A stretch of 64,000 bases of DNA, taken from an uncultured Verrucomicrobiota bacterium (GTDB lineage Bacteria > Verrucomicrobiota > Verrucomicrobiia > Limisphaerales > JADLHS01). The position numbers and the translations under genes are program-made. Every line of letters begins with the position of its first letter. Positions within the stretch are counted from its first letter, which is position 1. The notes below the pieces were generated by a model. It was not told the origin of the DNA, did not search any database, and saw only the letters and a list, made by a program, of their open reading frames with translations. Below are positions 27,523-35,633 of the stretch, piece by piece. The stretch spans positions 1-64,000 of the forward strand of contig CAIKLQ010000501.1 in the NCBI GenBank assembly GCA_903828255.1, written 5' to 3'.

Positions 27523-29097
27523 TCAGAGATTGCGCGGTGGTGGGGGAAACGTCTCGTCCCAAGCTGCTACGACTTCGAAAGTTCTCAGGTTAATGTAATA
27601 TGCTCTGGCCCGCTCCACACATACTGTTGATAAAGCAATGATTCTGATCCACTGCCCGCTAACACTAGCGACGCTGCACCGACTAACTGAACAAAACTCA
27701 TTGGAGGCGAACACCTCCGGGGCAACCAACCAAGTTTGAGGTGCAAGCAGAATGCCTTCTTTTCCCGACTCAAGCGTGGCCAAAAGGATTCCGGCATCTT
27801 CCGAAATAATTATCAGGGATTGGTATTCAGGAGCGACTATCCAATCCCCATCCCAGCCCATCCAGCCACATTTCGTTTCCCCGGATCGAGGCAGCGACTC
27901 GGCAATGAAACGGGTCTGCGTGGAGCGCGGACTTGCGGACATGTCGAACGGTAACATGCGTTGGATTTGTCCAGTCGAGTCGAGTAGCGCCCACTTGCCA
28001 TCACGTTTCGCCCATGCCGTGCGCAATCGAACGTGTGGAAGGGTCAATATTTCATAGTCCGGCGGCAGCATCCATTTCCCACCAAAATCCATCCAACCCC
28101 AGCGCTCGTTTTCTTGAACAAGCACCAGCCCTAGCTCCTCATTGAGATCTGCGATCCGGTCAAACTTGGGAGGCATCACCCACTGTCCATCCCGGTTGAG
28201 AATCCCCGTTGGCCCAGCGTCACAACTTGCTATGCAGAGGCTTCCGCCCTGCTTGAACCAACCAGGAGGAAAACTGCCATTGATTTCGGGGCAGGCGACA
28301 TGTGTGCCGTCGCGCCTGACAATGTGCCATTGTCCCCGTCCGCCAAACGTTGTTCCAACGCGAATACGACTGTTCGGGGTGTCAATTGCTTCGTCGTATG
28401 CACGCCCTTCTTTGGCCCAGGCAATTTCGCCTGCGCGCCGAGGAGCCTCCCAAGATGCAAACCTTGGGGTGATTGCCCATGATCCGTCAGGTCGAAGAAG
28501 CCCCCACGAGCCCTTCCGGCATGCCCAGAAGAGAGCGGCTTCATTGTCGAACGGGGTAATTTCTTCGAATGTCGGCGTCACAACCCATTTTCCTGTCGCA
28601 TCAATCAATCCCCAATCAAGTTTCAAGCAAGCCGGTGCGAGTTTAGAAGTGGGATGGAATCGCTTTACCTCAGTGAACTGTCGCGGAATACGCCATTCAC
28701 CTTCCGGGTTAATAAAACCCACCCTAAAGCTGCTGCCGTCTTCCGCGCGCCGAGCTGCGGCCAACCCGGAAACCGGATCAAAGACGTCCAACCAGTCAAA
28801 GGATGGGGCGATGACCCACTGACCGGCGCGGTTGACGGCGCCGAACACCCTGCCTGTCTCCGGCATGTCCGTTTTTCCGTCCTCTTCGCCCTCGGTTGTA
28901 TTGAGGCTGGGAAAAATCGTCTCCGCTATAGCCAGTCCACTGGCGTCATCGAAGTCCGACAAGTGTAAGAATTGGGGTTCAATTACGATACGTCCGCAAC
29001 CATCTATCGCTCCCCATTTACCAGCACGAACAATTGGAAAACGCAAACCGCTCAAGTCCTCATTACAGACTTTGTTCGAGCTGATTTCCGTGTGCAT
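27523..29097 (-). CDS. WG-repeat protein
   Basis: The 524-residue protein is almost wholly made of about ten WG repeats, each with a Trp-Gly or equivalent near a turn, followed by a strand ending in Pro-x-Phe/Tyr (for example KWGAIDGCGRIVIEPQF, SWGLLRPDGSWAITPRF, RWGWMDFGGKWMLPPDY). Such repeats form beta-hairpin arrays, probably for protein binding. No signal peptide is seen. It starts at ATG 29097, 47 bp after the sigma-54 gene, and is probably cotranscribed with it. The role is unknown; being paired with the sigma factor suggests a regulatory or structural partner. Confidence 0.85.
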   Translation of the reverse strand: MHTEISSNKVCNEDLSGLRFPIVRAGKWGAIDGCGRIVIEPQFLHLSDFDDASGLAIAETIFPSLNTTEGEEDGKTDMPETGRVFGAVNRAGQWVIAPSFDWLDVFDPVSGLAAARRAEDGSSFRVGFINPEGEWRIPRQFTEVKRFHPTSKLAPACLKLDWGLIDATGKWVVTPTFEEITPFDNEAALFWACRKGSWGLLRPDGSWAITPRFASWEAPRRAGEIAWAKEGRAYDEAIDTPNSRIRVGTTFGGRGQWHIVRRDGTHVACPEINGSFPPGWFKQGGSLCIASCDAGPTGILNRDGQWVMPPKFDRIADLNEELGLVLVQENERWGWMDFGGKWMLPPDYEILTLPHVRLRTAWAKRDGKWALLDSTGQIQRMLPFDMSASPRSTQTRFIAESLPRSGETKCGWMGWDGDWIVAPEYQSLIIISEDAGILLATLESGKEGILLAPQTWLVAPEVFASNEFCSVSRCSVASVSGQWIRIIALSTVCVERARAYYINLRTFEVVAAWDETFPPPPRNL

Positions 29098-29144
29098 AGC
29101 GTTGATGTTGAGCAGGCAGTTTGCGCTGTCAATCGAATACCCGT

Positions 29145-30827
29145 TTAACCAGCTCGTAAACTCTTGTTTCCGCTTTTCCGTTTCCGCTCGCGCGCCGAAG
29201 GAATCTCAAGCTCTTTGCGGTAGTTCTCAATGGTCTTTCGCGACAGGATCAGGTCTTCCTCCTTTTCAATGGCCTTGGCGAGTTGCTCATCGCTCATCGG
29301 ATGCGCGCGGTCTTCATGGCGGATGAAATTCATGATCCATTCCTTCACGATGTCCGGCAGGTAACGCACTTCCTGACCATCGGTGTTGCTGGCTTTTTCT
29401 CCGGGTGAACACAGCAGTTTGAGCGGCTTTACCTCGCCGTTCGGCAGGCGAACAAACTTGTCCTGCACGGCGCGACTGACAGTTGATTCGGAAAGCGCCT
29501 GCCCACCGAATTCCTCAAGCTCAAGTTCCGCCCCTGCGTCCGCTGGGCTAAAACATTGAAGGTCAAAACCCTTGCCTGATTTCAAAAACGGTTTTTGCCG
29601 ATGGGCTAGGACGGTTGCCACGCGTAGAAGGGTCGTGCGGCGGTCCTCGCAGGCCCGGAGGAATTGCATCACATGCTCCTTACATTCCTCCTTTTGCTCC
29701 CGTTTGATCGTAAGCCCGACGATTTTGTCCTTTGCTTTCGCGCCCGCATCGCCCGGCAGATTCTTTGCCTCACGGAGTGATTCGAGTTGTTCCTTGAGGT
29801 CGTCAATATCCACAAGCAGCGTCTTGCTGATGGAGAGGTGCTCGTATCGGCTGCCGCAAAGTTCCACAGTGAAGCTCCCACCCGGCGACAGCGAAATGGC
29901 AATATCAGGACCGACTCCATCAGGTGATTGAAGGTGGTGATTCTGCCACGGCGTTACTTCCTCCTCGTGCTGGTCCACCGGATGCGGCACGGCTTTCAAC
30001 AGCCGTTGGAGTGTTTGGCGCACTTGCACTTCGTCAATCCCCAGGCGACCTGCAACCGTTTTCGATAACTCCAACGCCACGCACTCGCAGTCGGTTTGGG
30101 ACATCACGGAGCTTGCCCCGGCGGTGATTTCCCGCAACTCGCCCGCTTCGACAAGCCCGGCCATGCAGGAGGCGATGCGCCATTCTGGCGTTTCGTGGCG
30201 AGCGTGGCGTTCGAGAAGCAGCCGTCTGGCATCCCAGGCATTGCGGGCAGCGACACCGACCGGTTCGCAGTGCTGGATCAGAGCGAGAACTGCGGACAAA
30301 TCCGCAACTGCCACGCCGCAGGCTTTCGCACATTCATCCATCTCCTCGGTGAAAAATCCTCGGCTGTCCAGCGCCTCCACGATGAACGCCGCGATGCGAT
30401 GCCGATGTTCTGCCAAGCGGCTCTCTTTCAATTGAGCCATGATTCGCTCACGGAAATTCGCCGGCGCGGTGAGGTAATCTTCCGGCGTCCAGTCTCCGTC
30501 ACTTGATACTCGCGATGTCGCGCCTTCGCTCGCCTGACCAATTTCGCCAATGAAGTCCTTGGCCTCATTCTCGCGGTCGGAAGCGGCCGAATTTTCAGGC
30601 GAGGATTCCTCGGAAGCATCCTCGTTCGTCTCTGCATTGGCCTGCGCGTCCTGCTGCTCACCCTGCGTTGACGGAACAGCATCCACGAGGTTCTGTTCCT
30701 CCAGTGTTTCGGCCGCCGCGTCAACCTCTCGCTGCGTCATCTCCAACACCTTTAGACCCAGCACGAGTTTCTGGTTTAGGGCGAGCGTTTGCCGCTGCTT
30801 TTGGGTGTGGCGAAATCCGAGCGTCAT
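29145..30827 (-). CDS. rpoN: divergent RNA polymerase sigma-54 factor
   Basis: The 560-residue protein has the full RpoN layout: region I (QTLALNQKLVLGLKVLEM, then ETLEEQNLVD) that binds activator and core, a long acidic Glu-rich linker (about 40-125), a core-binding domain, a DNA-binding domain around FLKSGKGFDLQCFSP and LSESTVSRAV (helix-turn-helix), and a C-terminal RpoN box SRKTIENYRK near residue 528 (canonical ARRTVAKYRE). RpoN is usually about 480 residues; this one has a longer linker and several substitutions, so it is probably an accessory copy with altered promoter choice. ATG 30827 begins the conserved part; an in-frame ATG lies at 30932. It directs core polymerase to -24/-12 promoters. 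Confidence 0.85.
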   Translation of the reverse strand: MTLGFRHTQKQRQTLALNQKLVLGLKVLEMTQREVDAAAETLEEQNLVDAVPSTQGEQQDAQANAETNEDASEESSPENSAASDRENEAKDFIGEIGQASEGATSRVSSDGDWTPEDYLTAPANFRERIMAQLKESRLAEHRHRIAAFIVEALDSRGFFTEEMDECAKACGVAVADLSAVLALIQHCEPVGVAARNAWDARRLLLERHARHETPEWRIASCMAGLVEAGELREITAGASSVMSQTDCECVALELSKTVAGRLGIDEVQVRQTLQRLLKAVPHPVDQHEEEVTPWQNHHLQSPDGVGPDIAISLSPGGSFTVELCGSRYEHLSISKTLLVDIDDLKEQLESLREAKNLPGDAGAKAKDKIVGLTIKREQKEECKEHVMQFLRACEDRRTTLLRVATVLAHRQKPFLKSGKGFDLQCFSPADAGAELELEEFGGQALSESTVSRAVQDKFVRLPNGEVKPLKLLCSPGEKASNTDGQEVRYLPDIVKEWIMNFIRHEDRAHPMSDEQLAKAIEKEEDLILSRKTIENYRKELEIPSARERKRKSGNKSLRAG

Positions 30828-30872
30828 ATTCGTTGGTCTTGGTTGTCGCGTTTTGGTTTCTGATTTTAAGAA

Positions 30873-30918
30873 GCGCGTTCTGTTGCCAGGTCGCGTGCAC
30901 CCCGAGGCCGAGTCAGGC
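30873..30918 (-). repeat. conserved leader box, copy A
   Basis: This 46-bp sequence matches 34400-34445 with a single mismatch. It lies 86 bp downstream of the -12 element in the predicted leader of the sigma-54 mRNA. The two copies are not read in the same frame as conserved protein, so conservation is at nucleic-acid level. It may be an RNA or DNA regulatory element. Confidence 0.7.
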
Positions 30919-31002
30919 ATGTCGAATGTCATTTAGGAGTCGCCCATAGTGATTTCCTTTCTGTTGGTTTTGTTGGTGGCTTGGGTCATCGAGTGGACAC
31001 TT

Positions 31003-31019
31003 AGCGAGAGTAATGCCAA
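31003..31019 (-). promoter_or_regulatory. sigma-54 type -24/-12 promoter upstream of rpoN
   Basis: Read on the minus strand this is TTGGCATTACTCTCGCT. GG (31017-31016) and GC (31005-31004) have the canonical 12-base offset, and the consensus TGGCAC-N5-TTGC is met except TCGC for TTGC and T for C. The same site recurs at 34528-34544. It points at the sigma-54 gene, implying autoregulation. Confidence 0.65.
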
Positions 31020-31091
31020 CCGGGAAAATTGCTCCAAGCAGAGCGCAGCGCGGCCTCTACGGTCTGGGGATCTACCTGCGCGGCTACGCCC

Positions 31092-31118
31092 GGTAGCAAT
31101 TGCGTAATCGCTGCTACC
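31092..31118. promoter_or_regulatory. inverted-repeat upstream activator site, copy A
   Basis: GGTAGC and GCTACC arms are separated by 15 nt that include TAATCG, and lie exactly 75 bp upstream of the -24 GG. The same arrangement and spacing occur at 34617-34643. The place and symmetry fit an enhancer for a sigma-54 activator. Confidence 0.55.
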
Positions 31119-31121
31119 CGT

Positions 31122-31538
31122 TCAAGCGGATGTGTCCGGCCGAAATCCGATTGGTGCTCGCCATTGCTTTGGGGCGAGACGCTTCTCGACTGCTTTTGCC
31201 ATTGCCTGCATTTGAGCCTCGTTCAGCGTCGCCAGGGTTGCGCTCATTTCTGCGGCTGCGGCGCGGTCTCCGATGCTCTGGAGCATGTCTTTCACGTCGG
31301 CAATCAAAGCCCCAGCCAGCGGCGTCCAATTACCGTCCTTTTCTCGCAGCAATGGAGCGCGCCGAGTAACCTCGCGAACCCAGCCTTCGAGCAGCCAGTT
31401 CCACTTCTTTGCAAACAGTTCCGGGTTGTTTTCGGCTAGGTCGGCCAGATAATGCGTTCTCAGTTTTTTGCGCCGTTGGCGGCGGGCCTGAGATCTCGTG
31501 CTGGCAGGCGGTTGCTTTTCTGAGGCGGATTGTTTCAT
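31122..31538 (-). CDS. small basic protein, 138 aa
   Basis: The product begins with a strongly basic, Arg/Lys-rich, low-complexity segment (RSQARRQRRKKLRTHY at about 15-30) and continues as helices with KKWNWLLEGWVRE and a C-terminal Ala-rich helix. No known domain. ATG at 31538 has GGAG four bases upstream and is preferred over a longer frame that reads into the ATPase gene. It lies 61 bp downstream of the coupling-ATPase gene and ends next to the activator site of the next promoter. A DNA-binding accessory protein of conjugation is a reasonable guess only. Confidence 0.55.
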   Translation of the reverse strand: MKQSASEKQPPASTRSQARRQRRKKLRTHYLADLAENNPELFAKKWNWLLEGWVREVTRRAPLLREKDGNWTPLAGALIADVKDMLQSIGDRAAAAEMSATLATLNEAQMQAMAKAVEKRLAPKQWRAPIGFRPDTSA

Positions 31539-31599
31539 CGCGGCTCCGGAATCTGAGTTTATTCTATTGGCCTGTGAATGGATGGCGAGGCGGATTTCC

Positions 31600-34152
31600 T
31601 CATTTGCGGTCTTCTTTCTTGGCTTCGTTGGCTCCCATTGTCTTGGCCCAATCACGGCGAGCGACAATTGCAGCCTCCACCTCGGCGACTGGGCGCGTGT
31701 GTGCTCGTTCACGCAACTCCCAAACGACTGGATTGACCCGCTTCTGACGACCGCCCCATTTCGCAGGCAGAGTGGCGAAGACGAACGGTCGGGTTGGCCC
31801 CCGTCCCGTCATGATCCGCGCCACGGCGTGATAATTGGGCAAACCTTGCAGGTCCAAAGCACCAAATTCCGGTTGGGTGTAAAGGCGAAGTTTTTCGGCA
31901 TCGGGGGCACCCACGCGAAAGGCAATCAAGCTGCCCACATTGCCGAGGACCGCCTCCATGACATTTTGCCGACCGGCGTTGGCGGTGAGCTGGCTTAGGT
32001 TCTGGTTTGCAAGGGTCAAGTGGAGGCCATACTTCCGCGCTTCGGCGAGCATGAATGCGGCCCCGTCGTTCACGAAGTTCTGGAACTCATCCACGTAAAG
32101 ATGAAAAGCGTGACGCTTATGTATGGGCACGTCAGCACGGCTCATGGCGACCGAAAAAATGCGCGAGAGAATAAAGGACCCTAGCAGTTGGGCATCGAAT
32201 TCACCCAGCAAACCTTTGGGAAGTTTGACCAGCAGAATCCCCTGGCGGTTCATAATGCCCCGGAAATCAATCGTGCTCTCGGCCTGACCCACAATCGGTC
32301 GAATGAGGGCATTGTAAGTAAATGAGTTCAGCTTGCAGGTGATGTAGGGGGCAATGTTGGCCAACGCGGCATCCCCTCCGGCCTTTTCGGCAATGTCCCT
32401 CCAAAAGCCGATGACGGTTGGGTTCTTGCAGCGCCCCAATAGAAACTGCCGATAAGCCCTGTTCTCAAAGACCAGCGACATCTCCATTATGGTTACGGCC
32501 GGCAGATCACTTTCCAAAAGGAGCAACAATGCGTTGCGGAAATACGTCTCGAACATCGGCCCGCCAGCCTGGCGCATGTCATACATCCGGTCGAAGGTCT
32601 TTAGCAGCTCGTTGACGGCGAAGTTGATCTGCCTGCCACGACCCGGGCCACTGCATTCGAGGATATTCAGGCCAGGAGCAAAATCTGACTGCCCGGGATT
32701 AAAAAGCACGACGTCCTTCGCTCTGCTCAACGGCAGGTTTTCAACAATCTGGTCATAGAGATCGCCATGCGGATCAATCAGGCACACGCCGCGTCCTTCG
32801 CGAATGTCCTGGCGTATCATGTTGGCCAGCAGCGTGGATTTTCCCGTGCCGGTAGCCCCCAACACATACACATGGCGGCTGCGCGCGGCCTGCTCAAGGT
32901 GAACACTCTGACGCCCTGTTTCGTTTATGGTGCCAAGGAGCAAACCACTTTGATCCAATTCGGGAGAACGTAGATTGTAATGACGACGAACTCTAACCCG
33001 TGAGAACGTCTCCAGCGTTGGAAACACAGGAGGCAAGGAAACACCGGCGGGCAGGCAGCCCTCAAGGTGCAGTTGTCTTGTGACATTCTCCGGCCTTGAA
33101 CCGGCGGGTTTTGCCGAGCCGTTTGTGATCTTGGCGGCAACCACGTTCACGGCGCTGCCGAGGACTTCGGCACCGATCACGGCAAGCAACGGCGCTAGGG
33201 CGGTCTCCTCGGCGACCGCCCTGCAATCAAGTTTTACACCTTGAGGTGATTCAACCCACCGCTTGAGTGTGGTTTCTACAGGGCCGGCGGCTGAGGCGTC
33301 CAAGTGCTGATCGGCAAGTTGGCGCTCAAGGGCCGATGGATGCCGCCTCACCCAGGTCAATGTGTCCGCCACTTGCTGTTGCTGCACGGAAGTCAGATCG
33401 AAACGCCTCAGCTTGACCGAGAGATGAATGCGGGCGGGACTGTTCGCGACGACATCAGCCACGGAGCTGAACGAACGGGTCAGCCTTGAAGGCCGGGGCA
33501 GACTGACGAGAAGGTTCCCCGCAGTCACGTCCGGCTGCGGTTGGGCGAAGCCCAATGAGGCGGTCTGTGGGACGTTGAGGAGAAGCGTCTGAGCTTCAAA
33601 TGAAACACCCTGAAGCGAGTTCCACACAGGGACTAATTGCTCTTCCGCATCTCCATTCTGGAATCGCATCGCCGGTTCACTTGCCAAAACCAAAAGGAGA
33701 TTCTGGCGCAACGATGCGGCTTTGCGAGCCGCTTCCTCTTCTGAATCAGCGTCCCGTATCCAGCCGTTGATTCGCCAGCAGAATTCGTGTCCGCCGCCGC
33801 CTCCGAAAACGAACTCCACCGAGGCATCACTAATCGTCTCATGGAGCATCTTGGACAGGAGGCGCGTGGAGCTTACCGAGGTTTCACTCGAACGCCCATT
33901 GGACACGCTGCACCCGTTCAGAGCGACTCCTGACAAGTTGAAGGGAACATTCGCGCCGAATCGTCCGGTTTCCCGGTTCTCGGCGACTACAAACCCTTCA
34001 TGTTGCTTCCGAAAGCGCCATTCCGTTCGGCTTTCCTCATTCGGAGCGGCCTCCGTAAATCTTGCCGGGATGGTTGGAACGCTCTCAGGAAGTTCTCGCG
34101 ACACAAGGGAGTCGGGCGGGCAACACGGCATCGTTTCAATAGTGGTTGTCAT
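31600..34152 (-). CDS. TraD/VirD4-like type IV coupling ATPase
   Basis: The 850-residue protein has a C-terminal HerA/FtsK-type motor: Walker A GATGTGKST near 432-440, a LIDPHGDLYD strand, Walker B HLYVDEFQNFV near 683-693, and LANQNLSQL, all typical of TraD/TraG-like or 'type IV secretory DNA-binding' ATPases. The first 400 residues form a soluble domain I do not recognise; a classical N-terminal membrane anchor is missing, although a weak hydrophobic stretch lies near 320-345. It should couple DNA or protein substrates to the transfer channel. ATG 34152 is the first Met after the non-conserved leader. A sigma-54-type promoter lies about 375 bp upstream. Confidence 0.8.
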   Translation of the reverse strand: MTTTIETMPCCPPDSLVSRELPESVPTIPARFTEAAPNEESRTEWRFRKQHEGFVVAENRETGRFGANVPFNLSGVALNGCSVSNGRSSETSVSSTRLLSKMLHETISDASVEFVFGGGGGHEFCWRINGWIRDADSEEEAARKAASLRQNLLLVLASEPAMRFQNGDAEEQLVPVWNSLQGVSFEAQTLLLNVPQTASLGFAQPQPDVTAGNLLVSLPRPSRLTRSFSSVADVVANSPARIHLSVKLRRFDLTSVQQQQVADTLTWVRRHPSALERQLADQHLDASAAGPVETTLKRWVESPQGVKLDCRAVAEETALAPLLAVIGAEVLGSAVNVVAAKITNGSAKPAGSRPENVTRQLHLEGCLPAGVSLPPVFPTLETFSRVRVRRHYNLRSPELDQSGLLLGTINETGRQSVHLEQAARSRHVYVLGATGTGKSTLLANMIRQDIREGRGVCLIDPHGDLYDQIVENLPLSRAKDVVLFNPGQSDFAPGLNILECSGPGRGRQINFAVNELLKTFDRMYDMRQAGGPMFETYFRNALLLLLESDLPAVTIMEMSLVFENRAYRQFLLGRCKNPTVIGFWRDIAEKAGGDAALANIAPYITCKLNSFTYNALIRPIVGQAESTIDFRGIMNRQGILLVKLPKGLLGEFDAQLLGSFILSRIFSVAMSRADVPIHKRHAFHLYVDEFQNFVNDGAAFMLAEARKYGLHLTLANQNLSQLTANAGRQNVMEAVLGNVGSLIAFRVGAPDAEKLRLYTQPEFGALDLQGLPNYHAVARIMTGRGPTRPFVFATLPAKWGGRQKRVNPVVWELRERAHTRPVAEVEAAIVARRDWAKTMGANEAKKEDRK

Positions 34153-34399
34153 GGGGAAAATGGTGGGTGAATCGTTTTGTTGAATTGAAGGGCTTGATAC
34201 AGGGAAGAACACACTCCACCTGTTCAAACGGGGCCACACAAGAAGGGGCACCCTTCAGACCAACACAAATGTGCTTACGGATTAAAAGGGGGTTAGCGGC
34301 GGTCGTTCCATTTGCGCAAACAACTGAACTCCGGTTCGAAATCGTATCCAAGAGTCTGAACGAGGAACGCCAATGAAATCGGCGCGAAGAATGTGAGAT

Positions 34400-34445
34400 G
34401 CGCGTTCTGTTGCCAGGTCGCGTGAACCCCGAGGCCGAGTCAGGC
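34400..34445 (-). repeat. conserved leader box, copy B
   Basis: Second copy of the 46-bp box (one mismatch to 30873-30918), 84 bp downstream of the -12 element of the promoter for the coupling ATPase. Here the gene start is 247 bp further on, against 45 bp in copy A. Confidence 0.7.
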
Positions 34446-34527
34446 GTTGCGCGTTAATTATTAGTCGTTCATAAAGTTTTCCCTTCTGTTGGTTTGGTTG
34501 GAGGCTTGGAACACCGAGTGGACACTT

Positions 34528-34544
34528 AGCGAGAGCGATGCCAA
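34528..34544 (-). promoter_or_regulatory. sigma-54 type -24/-12 promoter upstream of the coupling ATPase
   Basis: Minus-strand TTGGCATCGCTCTCGCT. GG (34542-34541) and GC (34530-34529) have the canonical 12-base offset. It is nearly identical to the promoter at 31003-31019 and continues into the same downstream sequence (AAGTGTCCACTCG). Confidence 0.65.
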
Positions 34545-34616
34545 CCCGATAATTTGTTCGAGAGCGCCCTTCTGCGTCCATTTCGCGCACCAAATCTCTC
34601 GACCTCTGCTACGCCC

Positions 34617-34643
34617 GGTAGCAACCGTGTAATCGGCGCTATC
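34617..34643. promoter_or_regulatory. inverted-repeat upstream activator site, copy B
   Basis: GGTAGC and GCTATC arms with a 15-nt spacer containing GTAATCG, 75 bp upstream of the -24 GG. The inner sequence CCGATTACACGG is itself nearly symmetrical. The match to copy A in arms, spacer length and distance supports one common activator. Confidence 0.55.
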
Positions 34644-34745
34644 CACCAAGCCCCATCAAGCAGACGAGAGTTGCTTCGCGCATGCCCAAGCCAAACCCAC
34701 GCGCCTTCAACAAGTGGCACAAGCGCCGCTTGAATTGATTCGTGC

Positions 34746-35633
34746 ATGAACACTCCAACCCGATCAGCCGAACCAACGATTCGTTGCATGGACTGCGGTC
34801 GCAAGAACGATGCGAGCGAAAGCGTCTGCGAGTTTTGTGGTGCGACACTTCGTTCGAGCCAATCATCGTTCGCCGAACCTCCCGGCGGCAACAGTGCTGG
34901 AGTGCGCCCCAGCCTGCCTCCGCCGCTTTTCTCGGCTAACGCCGTATCGCCAGTCTTCCCGTTCTCCGGGCCGTTGACCCGCTCCTCATCGGAGCTGGAG
35001 TCCATCTCCGCTAAAAACGAGGACCAGCGGGTTACGGGCGCGGAACTGAGCGGGCGCGTGATTGCCGCCGAGCCGGTCGTTCATGAGCAGCCCGATTTCG
35101 ACTGGTGCAAGCTCGTGACCCGCCTCCTCTGGTTTCTGTTGCTGGTCGTTTCGCCCTTCGTTCTGCTGCGCACGGTGCTCGTCCACTTGGGGGCATTGCC
35201 GGTTGTCTTCGCCGTCGTGGGATTCCTGTTCCTGCTCCGGTTTTTCAGTCCCACGAATATTATTTCGCTACTTCATCTTCACATGCTTTTGAATCCGCTT
35301 CGTCGTAACGAGGCCGAGCAAGTTCCCGTCCGCTACTTTCGCGTCCGTGATACTCAGGAGCGGGAGTGGGTTGTGCGGATGAAGGGACAGGTCAACGGTG
35401 GCAACATTGCGCCCGATGACTTGATTTCGGCCTGGGGCAGATGGCGCAGCGGCACGCTTTCCCTGACGCGCGCTTACAATCACCGAACGCAGAGCTACGC
35501 CTCCATCAGAAGTTCGCAATCGTGGATCATGCTCACGGTAACGGTGGGGGTGATCCTGTTCCTCGGCATATACTTCTACGATCCGCTCCACGCGATGTGG
35601 CAGATGATGCACCGGATGGGAGGTTCACAGTGA
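34746..35633 (+). CDS. zinc-ribbon membrane protein
   Basis: The 295-residue protein starts with a zinc-ribbon (CMDC at 15-18 and CEFC at 28-31), then a Pro/Ser-rich linker to about residue 115. Two adjacent transmembrane helices follow (LLWFLLLVVSPFVLL and LPVVFAVVGFLFLLRFF), then a small soluble domain (RYFRVRDTQEREWVVRM) and a C-terminal helix (WIMLTVTVGVILFLGIYF). The soluble part resembles a beta-rich FHA- or SH3-sized fold but I cannot name it. Its stop overlaps the GTG of the HerA-like gene (GTGA), so the two are coupled and may form one membrane-bound complex. Confidence 0.75.
   Translation: MNTPTRSAEPTIRCMDCGRKNDASESVCEFCGATLRSSQSSFAEPPGGNSAGVRPSLPPPLFSANAVSPVFPFSGPLTRSSSELESISAKNEDQRVTGAELSGRVIAAEPVVHEQPDFDWCKLVTRLLWFLLLVVSPFVLLRTVLVHLGALPVVFAVVGFLFLLRFFSPTNIISLLHLHMLLNPLRRNEAEQVPVRYFRVRDTQEREWVVRMKGQVNGGNIAPDDLISAWGRWRSGTLSLTRAYNHRTQSYASIRSSQSWIMLTVTVGVILFLGIYFYDPLHAMWQMMHRMGGSQ

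Larger units (their letters stand above)
34153..34745. other. divergent regulatory region with long leader
   Basis: The 593-bp gap separates the coupling-ATPase gene (minus) from the zinc-ribbon gene (plus). It carries the leader box, -24/-12 promoter and inverted-repeat site listed separately. The part 34153-34399 would be a 5' leader of unusual length with no clear gene. I see no obvious plus-strand promoter for the gene at 34746. Confidence 0.55.

Noticed and set aside
34282-34593. 103-codon minus-strand frame in the long leader of the coupling ATPase
   Set aside because: It spans promoter B and the leader box, which are conserved as DNA in copy A without a matching frame.
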